In this document: positions 54,841-64,000 of the stretch, piece by piece | How positions within the stretch are numbered: position 1 is the stretch's first letter | Layout: every line of letters begins with the position of its first letter | Origin: DASTFY01 sp963769115 | GTDB taxonomy: Bacteria > Actinomycetota > Acidimicrobiia > Acidimicrobiales > Ilumatobacteraceae | Reading direction: 5' to 3' | DNA length: 64,000 bases | Assembly: GCA_963769115.1 (NCBI GenBank) | Contig: CAVYKN010000011.1 | Location: 1-64,000, forward strand | Position numbers and translations under genes: made by a program | The notes under the pieces: generated by a model | Databases searched by the model: none | What the model was told of the DNA's origin: nothing | The model's input: the letters and a program-made list of their open reading frames with translations, nothing else

Positions 54841-55878
54841 TCAGGCGGCGCGCTCGACCATGTACGGGATGAGCTGGCGGATGAACCGGCGCGCCGCGCC
54901 GTCCGGCAGCCCCGCGAAGGCCCGCTCGAACGTGCGCTCGGCGGCCGTGGCCATGCCCCGGGCGAACTCGGCCGCGAACGGGATGCTCCCGTGCCGGAGC
55001 ATGAGCCGGTGGAGCTGCCGCGCGTCGTCCATCGTCCGTGCCTCCAGCGGCTGGGCCAGGTAGTCCTCGATCCACGCCCGCTCCGCCGGTGCCGCGGCGG
55101 CCAGCAGGTGGATGAGCACGAGCGTGCGCTTGCCCTCGCGCAGGTCCCCCAGCTCCTCCTTGCCGTAGTGGCCGGCATCGGGCAGGAGGTTGAGGATGTC
55201 GTCGCGGATCTGGAAGGCCGCGCCGAGGTTGAAGCCGAAATCGATCATCGCCTGCAGGTCCGCTGTGCCCCACGACCCGATCAGCGCTCCGACCCGCAGC
55301 GGCAGGATGGTCGTGTACCAGCAGGTCTTCTTCATGATGAGCTCGAGGTAGTCGGTCGGGCCGAGGTCGAGCCGGTTGTCCTGACGCCACCCGAGCTCGA
55401 GGGCCTGGCCGTCGACGGTCTGGGCACCCATGAACTCGAACTCGGCCATGACCCGCTCGGCCATGCGAGGACCCAGGCGGCCGATGTTGTCCCGCAGCGC
55501 GGCGAGCGCCAGGAGCGTCAGCCCGTCCCCGGCGTTGAGGGCGAGCGCGGTGCCGTACCGCCGGTGCAGCGTGGGCTGCCCGCGACGCAGTTCGCTGGCG
55601 TCCTCGATGTCGTCGTGGACGAGGAACGCGTTGTGCAGCGCCTCCAGGGCGACGGCCGACGCCAACGCGTCCTCGACCGCACCGCCGAACGCCTCGCAGG
55701 CGGCCAGGCAGAGCGCGGGGCGCAAGGACTTGCCGCCCCGGCTGGGGTACTCGACCATCGGCTCGACCAGGTAGGCGGGCGACGCGCCCTCGGGCATCAG
55801 TGCCGCCAGCCGTGGCGCCACGAGGGCGCCGTAGCGCGCCAGCGCCTCCTCGACCTCGGACGGTGCCTCAACGACCAT
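54841..55878 (-). CDS. Polyprenyl (geranylgeranyl-type) diphosphate synthase
   Basis: 345 residues. The first Asp-rich motif is in LVHDDIEDASELRRGQPTLH near residue 89 and the second (RDDILNLL) near 224. GGKSLRPALCLAA gives the IPP-binding Lys/Arg. It is a trans-prenyl synthase that extends FPP or GGPP. The second motif, DDILN, has N instead of the usual D at the end. It is the last gene of the minus-strand operon; its ATG overlaps the stop of the gene before it by 11 bases. Confidence 0.93.
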   Translation of the reverse strand: MVVEAPSEVEEALARYGALVAPRLAALMPEGASPAYLVEPMVEYPSRGGKSLRPALCLAACEAFGGAVEDALASAVALEALHNAFLVHDDIEDASELRRGQPTLHRRYGTALALNAGDGLTLLALAALRDNIGRLGPRMAERVMAEFEFMGAQTVDGQALELGWRQDNRLDLGPTDYLELIMKKTCWYTTILPLRVGALIGSWGTADLQAMIDFGFNLGAAFQIRDDILNLLPDAGHYGKEELGDLREGKRTLVLIHLLAAAAPAERAWIEDYLAQPLEARTMDDARQLHRLMLRHGSIPFAAEFARGMATAAERTFERAFAGLPDGAARRFIRQLIPYMVERAA

Positions 55879-56365
55879 CGGGCTCTGCGGCTGCCGGCCG
55901 GACCTCGGCGATCACGTGGAGGGCGAGCGCCGGCAGGTGCTCGACGAGGACGAGGCCGTGGTACGTGCCGGGCGTGGCGTCCGCCGGGACGCGCAGCGTG
56001 GCCAGGAGCTGCCGGCTGGCGCCGCAGTCGAGCTGGTCGACGGACGGAGGGTCGAAGCTGAGGGTCTCGCCCGGGAGCTGGTGCCCCTGGTGATCGACCA
56101 GCACGGCCGCACGCGGCACGAGGGCCGTGACGGCCTCGTTCGTGGTGTTGTGCAGCCACGCGTACGCGCTCGTCGTGCCGCCCGGGGAGGCCGGCGGGAG
56201 CCGGAGAGGCTCAGGACCCCCGGCGGCCGGGGTGCTCCCCGGCGTGCCGGCCAACCCGGCGACCACGTCGTACAGCCGGCGGACCACGTTGAGGTAGGCG
56301 TCGACGGCGCGCTCGGCATCGGCCTGGAGCTGGCGCTGTGGCCCCGGGGCGAGCGACGGCGTCAT
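55868..56365 (-). CDS. Hypothetical protein with C-terminal beta-sandwich-like domain
   Basis: 165 residues. An N-terminal helix (ERAVDAYLNVVRRLYDVVAG), then a Ser/Thr/Pro linker and a beta-rich domain (TTSAYAWLHNTTNEAVTALV to DATPGTYHGLVLVEHLPALA). The PGTYxGxLxV pattern near the end is like an Ig-type fold, and a similar end (PPGLYIGELYAG) closes the 61972 protein in the same operon. No known family is recognised. It is coupled at both ends: ATGA with the small gene before it and an 11-base overlap with the prenyl synthase. Confidence 0.7.
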   Translation of the reverse strand: MTPSLAPGPQRQLQADAERAVDAYLNVVRRLYDVVAGLAGTPGSTPAAGGPEPLRLPPASPGGTTSAYAWLHNTTNEAVTALVPRAAVLVDHQGHQLPGETLSFDPPSVDQLDCGASRQLLATLRVPADATPGTYHGLVLVEHLPALALHVIAEVRPAAAEPDGR

Positions 56366-56606
56366 CGCGGCCTGGGCGGACGATCCCGGCAGCTGTCGGC
56401 GATGCTGTCGATGCCGTCGATCCTGTCGATGCCGACGGTCCCGACGGCCAGCGCCCGGCCAGCTCGCTGAAGCGGTCGATCACCACCTTGGCGGTGTCGA
56501 GGCCGAGGCGTTGCACCTCGGCCACCATCCGCGACGCGGCCGCGGTGTCGAGGCCGGGGAACATCCCAGCGAGGTCGTCGATCGGTGAGCGGCGGTCGTC
56601 ATCCAT
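56362..56606 (-). CDS. Small hypothetical protein (probable frameshift)
   Basis: About 80 residues. MDDDRRSPIDDLAGMFPGLD, MVAEVQRLGLDTAKVVIDRF, SELAGRW, then a repetitive stretch. In the given frame it would run on to 56211 over the next gene. With one base changed near 56435 it continues GIDRIDGIDSIADSC and stops at the ATGA shared with the next gene, which is far more plausible. The helical N-terminal part is like a small docking protein. Its ATG overlaps the stop of the FAD enzyme gene. Confidence 0.5.
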
Positions 56607-58705
56607 AGGTGGGCACCATCCTCGCCGCGATCGCCTGCGCGGCCTGCACGCCGGACCGCGCCGCCGCCTCGACGCAGCCTGCGTTGAGGCCGGAGTCGGT
56701 CCAGTCGCCCGCCAGGTACAGGTTGTCGACACCGCTGTCACCGGGGGCGAGGCGGTAGCGACCCGTGCCCGGCAGCGACTGGACGTAGCGGTCGGACGGA
56801 TCGGTGTTGGCCCGCCAGTACTGCGTGGCGAACGCCTGGGGCCCGGCCGCGCCGTCGTCGCCCGGCGCTACGCCGTCGCAGAGGAGGTCCCAGCGGAAGT
56901 CACCCGAGCGCGGGTCCCGCGTGCCGGGGAGGAGCACGGGCAGGTCGCGCCGGAGGAACGTGACGGCCCGGTCCGCGACCTCGTCGTCCTGCCCTGCCGC
57001 CTCCTTCCGATCCGTCACCGGGGCTCCGGCCAGCGCGTTGCAGAAGTAGGCGATGGCACCAGGCCGCCCGGCGAGCGGCCAGTCCTCCCGGTCGATCAGG
57101 TGACCCATGGAGGCCCAGGTGTCGAAGGGCTCGACGTAGCCGCTCACCGTCACCCGCTCCGGGCCCTGCCAGCCGAGCGCCCGCTGATCCTCCCGCAGCC
57201 AGACCTGGAAGGACTGGGTCGACACGGTGCCCAGCGCCTCGGCCATGGCGCGCCAGCGCGGTTGGCGGGCCATCAGGTCACCGGCCACCAGCGGCACCAT
57301 GCCCACGGAGAGGCCGAAGACGACGGCGTCGAAGTCCCGGCCGTCGCGCAGCTCCACGGACTCGCCAGGCCCGCCGGCATGGGACTCCAGGGCCGCGGCC
57401 GGCTCCCGCAGGTGACCGAGCTGCGCGGCCAGCGGGGCCACCGGCCAGCACGGCAGGTCCTTCACCCTCACCAGCGGCTCGTAGTCCTCGCGGCCGTGGG
57501 CCAGCTCGGCCTGCCGCGTCAGGTGGACGGCGTCGATCCGCCGGCCGTCCTCGCTGAGACCGAGGTGATCGACGCGGTGGAAGAAGCGGAAGCTCACGCC
57601 TCGCCGCTGCAGCACCTCGTAGATCGGAGCGAAGATCACCTCGCCCATCCCGGCCTGCATGTGCCAGAAGATGGCGCCCTTGTAGTCGAGGAACATCCGG
57701 GTGGCGAGCTGCAGGCCGACGCCGGCGCTGAAGCGGGGACGCTGCGGATCGCCGCCCTCGTAGGCGAACACGAGGTCGTAGAGACCGCGGATCAGCGGGG
57801 ACTCGATCGTCTCGGGTGCGGCGCCGTGGGTGGCCAGCCAGTCGCGGTAGTCCTGGTCGTCGATGGCGGACAGCCCGCCCTCGGCGGTCAGGAGGCCGTC
57901 GGCGGCGATGCCCCGCAGGTTGGTCAGCACGAGATCGACCAGCGCAAAGGTCCGCCGGCCATCGGCGCGGCGGCGGAGCGCGTCGAGCGCCCCGTCCCGG
58001 ACGGCTCGCACGACCGGCCCCGAGCGCGCCCTGCGCCTGGGCGGCGGCCGCGGCGCCGGGCACGTCCGTCACCTTCACGAGGGCGGCCAGCGCGGCGAGG
58101 CTGGCGCCGCGGAGCGCGGTGGTCAGCTCGTCGAGACCGCCGGCCGCCGGGGCCGGACGGGGCCGGGAGGAGGCAGAGAGCTCCACCCGGCCGGCCGGCT
58201 TCGCGTCGTCGTCGAGCGACCGGTTGAAGTCGATGAGGAGCTGCAGTGAGCGAACCACGAGCTCGGGCACCGAGAGCGGTCCAGGGTCGACCAGGTCGCC
58301 GGGACGGGCCGCATTCGGGGCGAAGGTGGCGACCCAGGGTGCCCACGTCCCTCCTTCGCGGTCCATCACGCCCACGTCGTGCGACGGGCGCACGGCGTCG
58401 TCCCACGTCCGGATGGGGCACGAGGGATCCGTACGGGCGCGGTCGAGCTCGTCGTAGCAGCCGCGCATGAGTCGGAACGTCTGGTCGTAGTAGCCGAGCA
58501 GCACGTGCAGTCCGTGCTCCTCGATGCGCCCGTGGACGCCCCGGCTGCTCGCGCCCTTGCCGCCCAGGCGCCACCCACGCTGGTACACGGTGACGGAGTC
58601 GAGACGCGACCGCCAGTCACCATCGGTCAGCTCCAGCGCGGTAGCCAGCGCTCCCATGCCACCCCCGAGGATGACCACCCGGGGGCGCCCGCCGTGCGGA
58701 CTCAC
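56599..58705 (-). CDS. Large FAD-dependent amine-oxidase/desaturase-like oxidoreductase (frameshifted)
   Basis: About 700 residues from GTG 58705. RVVILGGGMGALATALELTD is the dinucleotide motif, followed by YQRGWRLGGKGASSRGVHGR and EEHGLHVLLGYYDQTFRLMR, as in phytoene desaturase/amine oxidase-like proteins. The C terminus NLYLAGDWTDSGLNAGCVEA is the FAD-closing motif. Near 58015 the frame shifts, with the second part starting around VRDGALDALRRRADGRRTFA. The length is well above ordinary desaturases (about 500). Next to a prenyl synthase, an isoprenoid substrate is likely but not shown. Its GTG overlaps the cyclase stop by four bases. Confidence 0.85.
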
Positions 58706-61700
58706 CCTGGTGCCAGCAGCGCGTCCGCCCGCACGACGTCGGGGTAGGTGGAGGCCGCGGGGATCCTCGACCGGGCGGTCACCAACCGCTCACGCCAGCC
58801 GGTCGGGCGTACCTCGTCGGGCAGCTCGGCGATCCCGACGGCGGCGCGCAGGGCGTAGAGGTGCGCGCCCTGTTCGACGGCCACGCCGTAGGCCCGCTCG
58901 AGCGGAGCGACCGCCTGATCGACCCCGACGGCCGGGTCGAGCGACGCGACCTCGGCCTTGGCCAGCAGGACCCAGGGAAGGCTGACGTACTCACAGGATT
59001 GCTGGATGCACTCCTCCGCGGCGTCGAACCTCGCCATGGCCTCCTCGACGCGGCCGCGATGGCCGTCGGCGCGCGCCTGGCTCGCCTCCATGATCGCCCA
59101 CATCGAGCGGTGCCCCATGGCCTGCAGCAGCGCGAGACGCTCGTTCGCCCGGTCGCGATCGGCGGGTGCAGCCGGGGTCGACGGATCCATGTAGACCCCG
59201 CCGAGCCCGATGAAGTACGGGAAGCCGTGGGCCTGTCCCACCTCGGTCGTCGCCTGGCCCAGACGGTGCGCGCCCTCCGGATCGGCGGTCGCCGTGCGCA
59301 TCCACGCCCCGTACACGCGCGCGAAGCCCAGGCTCCAGGCACCGCGGGGGAACGGTTGCGCCTCGGCCCGTTCGGTGGCCGTCCGCTCCCAGCGCTCCGC
59401 CTGCTCGCGGTCGCCCTCGAGGGCGGACACGCAGGCGAGGCCGATCATCGAGGCGACGAGCGGGTCGTTGGGCAGCGGCCACGTCGGCAGCGGGTCGCCC
59501 TGCCCCGCGATCGCCTCCTCGAACAGCTTGCGGGCCTCGACCAGGCGCCCCTCGTAGAAGGCCTGGTACCCGGCCACCGAGGCCACATCCGGCCGGAGCG
59601 CGGCCAGCTCGGGCTCGGCGACCAGTTGCGGTGATCACCTCCGCGAGGGCCGCGGCCCGCGGGAGCTCGCCCTTCGTGAACGCGAAGCTCCACACGACGA
59701 TGAGCGCCGTGACGGTCAACGCGCTGGGCGGGATCGACCGACACAGCTCCTCGACGGCGAGCGTGTCCTCGCCCACCTCCTCGGCCCCGTAGCCCTTGAG
59801 CGAGCTGGCACACAGCACCCGTAGGAGCCGTAGCCCGAGCTCGGTGACATCGCGATCGAGACCGGCGGGGAGCGCCAGGCAGAGCTCCAGTGCGCGTCCC
59901 ACCAGCTCCAAGGCCTCGGCGTTGGCGCCGGACTTGTTGGCCTGGTCGGCGGCCACGAAGTACTGGGCGATCGCCTCGCGGTGGGCGCCCGACCGGTCGA
60001 GGTGGTGGGCGATGACCGCAGGCGGTGCCTCGGTGGCCGACGGCCGGCTGGCCATCGCGGCGGCGACCCGGGCGTGGTTGTCGCGGCGGGTGTCGAGCAC
60101 CTGGGTCTCGTACGCGGCGTCGCGCAGGAGCATGTGACGGAACCGCAGCACGGACTCGTCCTCGTCGAGAGCGGGCTCGATCAGGCCCACCTTCTGCATG
60201 CGGCGCAGGCCCCCCTCGACGTCAGACCCCTCCCCGGCCACCAGGCTCAGGAGATCGACCTCGAACGTGGCGCCGATGGTCGCCGCCATCTGCGCCAGGC
60301 GCAGGTCCACTCCGGGAGCCTTGAGCCGGCTGGTGAAGAGCTCGTTGAGCCGGATCGGCAGGGCCCCGCCGGCGGCGGTGAGCGCGGCGACCGTCAGCTC
60401 CTCGAGGAACAGCGGCATGCCCTCGCCCCGACCGACGATGGTGTCGCGCTGCTCGGTGGTCAACGTGCCGTCGGACAGGCCGTCGACGAGCAGGCGCGCG
60501 TCCTCGTCGGTCAGGCGTCCGAGCGGGAGGTCGACCAACGCGTGGCGCCACTCCTCGGCCGGCTCGCTGCGCGAGGTGAGGACGATCAACGCCCCGGGCG
60601 GCGGATCGGACGCGATGCGGCCCAGCAGCTCGGCGGTCGACGGGTCGGACCACTGGAGGTCCTCCACCAGCAGGAGCCTCGGCTGGGCGGCGGCCAGCCG
60701 GCGGAGCCATTCGAGCATGAGCTCGATCTGCTGGTGGCGCAGGGCCGGCGCGCTGATCTCGGGCAGGGGCAACTCGTCGACGGGACCGATCCCGAGGAGC
60801 GGGGCCAGCAGGGCCAGCACGGAGTCGTCCAGGTTGCGGAGGCTGAGCGATTCGCGCAGGGCGTCGAGGCGGGCCGCCTTGTCGTCGTCCTGGGTCAGCT
60901 CGAGCTCACGCTCGATCATGCGCGCCGCCGGCCAGAAGACGACCCGGCTGTGGTATGCCGAGCAGCCCGTCTCGAGGATGCCGCCTCCCGCCTCCTCGAC
61001 CCGGCGGCGAAGGTCGGCCACCAGGCGCGACTTGCCGACGCCGGCGTCACCCCGCACGAGGAACCCGGGCGTGCTGACATCGGGATGCTCCGTCACGGAC
61101 GCCCAGGCCGCGACCAGCCGGGCCCGTACGTCGTCCCGTCCGACCAGCGCGGTGCGGTGGAAGCGGGCGGCCTCGAGGCGGGACGTCGGATGGCGCGACA
61201 CCCCGACGGTGAAGACCTCGATCGGCCGTGCGATGCCCTTCAGCTCCTGGAGGCCGAGCGATGTCGTCTCGAAGTCGGCCTCGATGATGTGGTGGGTGAC
61301 GTCGCTGACGACGAGCCTGCCCGGCGCCGCGACTGACTGGAGACGGGCGGCGACGTTGGGCGGGGTGCCGATGATGGTGCCGCGCTCCCCCACCGACGCG
61401 GGACCGAAGTTGGCGACCACGGCCATGCCGGTGTGGACTCCCACGCGGACCTGCACGTCGAGGTGCTGCTGCCGGGCGACGGCGGGGGTTGCCCGGCACA
61501 GGGCGAGACCGGCCAGGACGGCCCTGCGGGCGTCGTCCTCGTGGGCCTCGGGGTGACCGAAGCAGGCGACGATCCCGTCGCCCTGGAACTGGATGACCTG
61601 CCCGCCGTAGCGCTCGACGGCGCTGTGGGCCACCTCGCGGTAGGCCCGGTAGAGGTCGCGCATCGTCTCGGGCTCGACGGCATCGGCCAGCGGCGTTGAG

Positions 61701-61969
61701 CCGACGAGATCGGAGAACAGGAGCGTGATGAGCGCCCGCTGACCGGCCAGCGGCTGCTGCTCACGCGCGCTGTCGACGATCCGCTGCGCGCGGGCGTTGG
61801 TCGGGTCGACGGCGAGCACGTCGAGTGCGGTCTCGGTCGCCCGGTCCCATTCGCCCGCCGCCGCCGCGCTCTCACCCGAGTCGAGGAGCCGCTCGATCAG
61901 TCGATCCAGGCGCTGCAGGCTGGTGGTGTCAGCCACCGGGGCCACCTCGGGAGGATCGGCGATGCTCAT
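58702..61969 (-). CDS. Class III adenylate/guanylate cyclase with AAA-ATPase and TPR domains (frameshifted)
   Basis: About 1,090 residues. The cyclase domain has LLFSDLVGSTPLADAVEPET with the first metal Asp, QVIQFQGDGIVACFGHPEAH with the second, and TPPNVAARLQSVA with the Asn and Arg used in catalysis, so it looks active. Then come a P-loop (GDAGVGKSRLV, near residue 308), Walker B (LLLVEDLQWSD) and TPR-like repeats. The frame changes near 59625 and the C-terminal part continues to 58702. It starts at ATG 61969, in line with the stop of the gene before it. A soluble signalling hub. Confidence 0.88.
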
Positions 61970-61971
61970 CG

Positions 61972-63576
61972 TCAGACGGGGGCCCCCGCCGGCCGGACGG
62001 CGTCCGAGACATAGAGCAGGACGGGCTCGGTACGAGCCCCGGCGTACAGCTCACCGATGTAGAGGCCCGGTGGCACCCCGGTGATACGAGCGGTCACCGT
62101 CACCACGGTGCCCGCGGCGCCGGTGGACGTGATGGTCGCACCCGGCTCGATCTCCGTGGGCGACACGTCGAGGGCCGACGCCGGGATGGTGCGCCGGTTG
62201 CCGCCGATCCCGGCCAGGTCGGCGACGGTGATGTTGGTCTTCGCGTCGACCGGCCCGACGACCACGGTCGCCGTCAGTGGTGGCAACGAGCCGGGGTGCC
62301 CGGACGGGTCCCCCCGGTCGAGCCGGGCGACCTGCTCGGCCACCTCCAGCGTCCCGACCCACGCCCGCGACCAGTCACGGGCCAGGTTGGTCCACAGCCA
62401 CATGCCGTGCCGGCGATAGTCGTCCATGTCGTAGCTGCCGCCGACGAGCTCCTGGGCGACGTCGACGGCGAAGTTGGTGTACGCCGCGGAGGCGTCCGTC
62501 ATGCACTCCGTCCAACGCTTCCCGAGCTCCTCGGGATCCAGCACCACGGGAGCGGCGGCGGAGGGCGGCGGCGCCTTGCCCACCGGGCCCGGTCCGACCG
62601 GGCTCTCGGCCGCCTGCTGGACGCAGTCCGTCCAGAGGGGGCACATGATGTCCTCGTAGACGGCCTCGTCGCCGTCCGTGAAGGACACCAACTTGAGCGC
62701 GCGCACCCGGTAGCCGGGCCCGTCCGGGTTGCGGGTGATGGAGAGGTAGCCACGGTCGACGGTCAGCTCGCCGCCCACGCTCTCGTGCAGGTCGTACGTC
62801 AGCGCGGCAGAGTCGCCGCGGGACCAGAACGAGCAGTCGAGGTAGGTGTTGAGCCGGCGGCCGACCAGCTCCACCTGCTCGAGGTACGTGCCCCGCCATC
62901 CATCGCCCCCCTTCTCCGGCACCGTGATCCTCCCCGGCGGTTCCAAGACCGTCACGGACTTGAAGAGCAGCGGACCGCGAGCGGGCCACGTCGTCGGGTC
63001 CAGCCAACCGACGAGCACCTTGAAGTCCACGGTGGAGTCGAACTGGCTGAAGAGACACAGGGTCTGCTCGCCCGTCCCCGCGTTGGTGTGCGCGGTGACG
63101 AGATCGGAGGAGCAGATTCGGCTCGGGTCGAGGACGACCAGGGCCTGCTGCGACAGCATCGTCGCGATCTGGTCGGGCACGACGAAGCCCGCCCGCTCGT
63201 GGACGTGCTCGACGAGCTCGGCTTCCTTCCCTTCCTCGGCGAACGTCGCGGCGAACTCGCGGTACCGGCGGATGCGTTCACTGCCGAGGCTGGTGTAGCC
63301 CGGGAGGCCGCGCCTCGGCGCGAGCCCCTCGCCCTCGAGCGGCCGGGCGAGCTGCTCCAGTGCGTGGTAGCGGGCTGCCGGGCTGATCGTGTTGCTGTCG
63401 TCCTCGGCCAGGATCCGCAGCGCCTCGTCCAGATCGACCTTCGTGAAGTGCTGCTTCTCCTCCGGCAGATCCTTGAAGTGCACTCCCTCTGCGAGCAGGG
63501 AGTAGTACGCGTCGATGACGGTCGGCGCGCCCTCTTCGCTGGCGTTCCCGGTCGCCGTACTTCCGACCTGTGACAT
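61972..63576 (-). CDS. Hypothetical protein, first gene of the prenyl/FAD/cyclase operon
   Basis: 534 residues. An N-terminal helical part (DAYYSLLAEGVHFKDLPEEK, DEALRILAEDDSNTISPAAR) is followed by mixed strands with SICSSDL- and LCLFSQF-type cysteines, a long middle region (TVLEPPGRITVPEKGGDGWR) and a late beta domain (PPGLYIGELYAG, then LLYVSDAV). There is no signal peptide or membrane helix. I do not recognise the family. GGGAGGG before ATG 63576 marks a good ribosome site, and the stop codon is two bases from the cyclase start. Confidence 0.7.
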   Translation of the reverse strand: MSQVGSTATGNASEEGAPTVIDAYYSLLAEGVHFKDLPEEKQHFTKVDLDEALRILAEDDSNTISPAARYHALEQLARPLEGEGLAPRRGLPGYTSLGSERIRRYREFAATFAEEGKEAELVEHVHERAGFVVPDQIATMLSQQALVVLDPSRICSSDLVTAHTNAGTGEQTLCLFSQFDSTVDFKVLVGWLDPTTWPARGPLLFKSVTVLEPPGRITVPEKGGDGWRGTYLEQVELVGRRLNTYLDCSFWSRGDSAALTYDLHESVGGELTVDRGYLSITRNPDGPGYRVRALKLVSFTDGDEAVYEDIMCPLWTDCVQQAAESPVGPGPVGKAPPPSAAAPVVLDPEELGKRWTECMTDASAAYTNFAVDVAQELVGGSYDMDDYRRHGMWLWTNLARDWSRAWVGTLEVAEQVARLDRGDPSGHPGSLPPLTATVVVGPVDAKTNITVADLAGIGGNRRTIPASALDVSPTEIEPGATITSTGAAGTVVTVTARITGVPPGLYIGELYAGARTEPVLLYVSDAVRPAGAPV

Positions 63577-63731
63577 GCTCGCCCTCCCACGGGTCGCCGC
63601 GCTGACCGCGGCAGCCGACCGCGGAGTGTAGGGGCCGGTCACCCTGGGTCGATGAGAGTTCGCTCACCGTGGCCGCCGGTAGGGTCCCCCGACGGGGGAC
63701 GAACACGAGACGAGCGCTTGGGGGTGCCGGG

Positions 63732-64000
63732 ATGGCGACCGCAGAAGCAGGCAAGCCCACCGTGCTGGTGGAGGGTCTGTACTTCGGGGAGGGCCCGCGC
63801 TGGCACGACGGCCGGCTCTACTTCTCGGACTTCTTCGACTACGCCGTGAAGGCCGTCGACCTCGACGGAAACCTCGAGAGGATCATCGAAGTCCCGCATA
63901 TCCCGTCGGGTCTCGGCTGGCTGCCGGACGGGCGCATGCTGGTGGTGTCGATGCGGGACCGCAAGGTCATGCGGTTGGACCCTGACGGTCTGGTCGAGCA
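63732..64000 (+). CDS. SMP-30/gluconolactonase-family protein, 3' end cut off by the window
   Basis: 90 codons are visible from ATG 63732: VEGLYFGEGPRWHDGRLYFS, then VDLDGNLERIIEVPHIPSGL and MLVVSMRDRKVMRLDPDG. The GEGPRWHDGRLYFSD opening and the repeated propeller-type strands are typical of SMP-30/gluconolactonase-like lactonases, which bind calcium. The frame is open to the end of the window. It diverges from the 61972 operon across 155 bases that must hold both promoters. Confidence 0.85.
   Translation, partial: MATAEAGKPTVLVEGLYFGEGPRWHDGRLYFSDFFDYAVKAVDLDGNLERIIEVPHIPSGLGWLPDGRMLVVSMRDRKVMRLDPDGLVE

Noticed and set aside
1..64000. CRISPR arrays, tRNA or rRNA genes
   Set aside because: I saw no regularly spaced direct repeats and no tRNA T-arm pattern in noncoding DNA. 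A tRNA or covariance-model search was not possible here.

Overview
The window is high-GC DNA with actinobacterial character. It shows leaderless-looking starts, several GTG starts, ECF41 sigma factors, an F420-type LLM oxidoreductase, a BTAD regulator and GTP-dependent PEP carboxykinase. The gene order rpmB, aminotransferase, fakA/yloV-like and recG, with a P450 and prenyl synthase, would fit an Acidimicrobiia-like or other uncultured actinobacterium. That placement is inference.

Layout. From 1 to about 34 kb there is accessory DNA: short, mostly monocistronic genes on both strands with many remnants. Included are a DoxX / epimerase / ECF41 sigma / NmrA-like module (0.6-4.2 kb), a serine hydrolase, RibD/DHFR-like reductases, an ArsR-SRPBCC pair, a PhoX-type phosphatase and a glycine-rich CSLREA/choice-of-anchor-Q surface protein. 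They are followed by a BTAD regulator, a WYL regulator, VOC proteins, two paralogous globins, a class V aminotransferase, a tyrosine recombinase, an AAA-LuxR regulator, a second ECF41 module with an AhpD-like partner (28.3-29.8 kb), a PRC-barrel protein and small secreted proteins. From about 34 kb to the end the DNA looks more core-like and richer in GC: recG, fakA/yloV-like, aminotransferase, rpmB, cold-shock-like protein, pckG, a sigma-like membrane protein, a ferritin-like protein, a five-gene catabolic operon (45.2-49.8 kb), LLM oxidoreductase, SPFH protein, cytochrome P450 and acyl-CoA synthetase. Last comes a six-gene, mostly overlapping operon (54.8-63.6 kb) with a prenyl diphosphate synthase, a large FAD oxidoreductase, a class III cyclase-AAA-TPR protein and proteins with no recognised function.

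Two signals stand out. First, four sites fit the ECF41 promoter pattern TGTCAC(A/G)-N16-CGTC exactly or with one changed base. They lie before doxX, before the epimerase gene, before the first ECF41 gene and before the second ECF41 operon, so the window holds two complete, probably self-regulated ECF41 circuits. Second, the six-gene operon at the right end looks like an undescribed isoprenoid/redox/signalling unit.

Quality warning: about twenty otherwise good genes carry a single-base frameshift, spread over the whole window and several at short homopolymers. This looks more like residual sequencing indels than gene decay, so such genes are given as one spanning entry with the break described.
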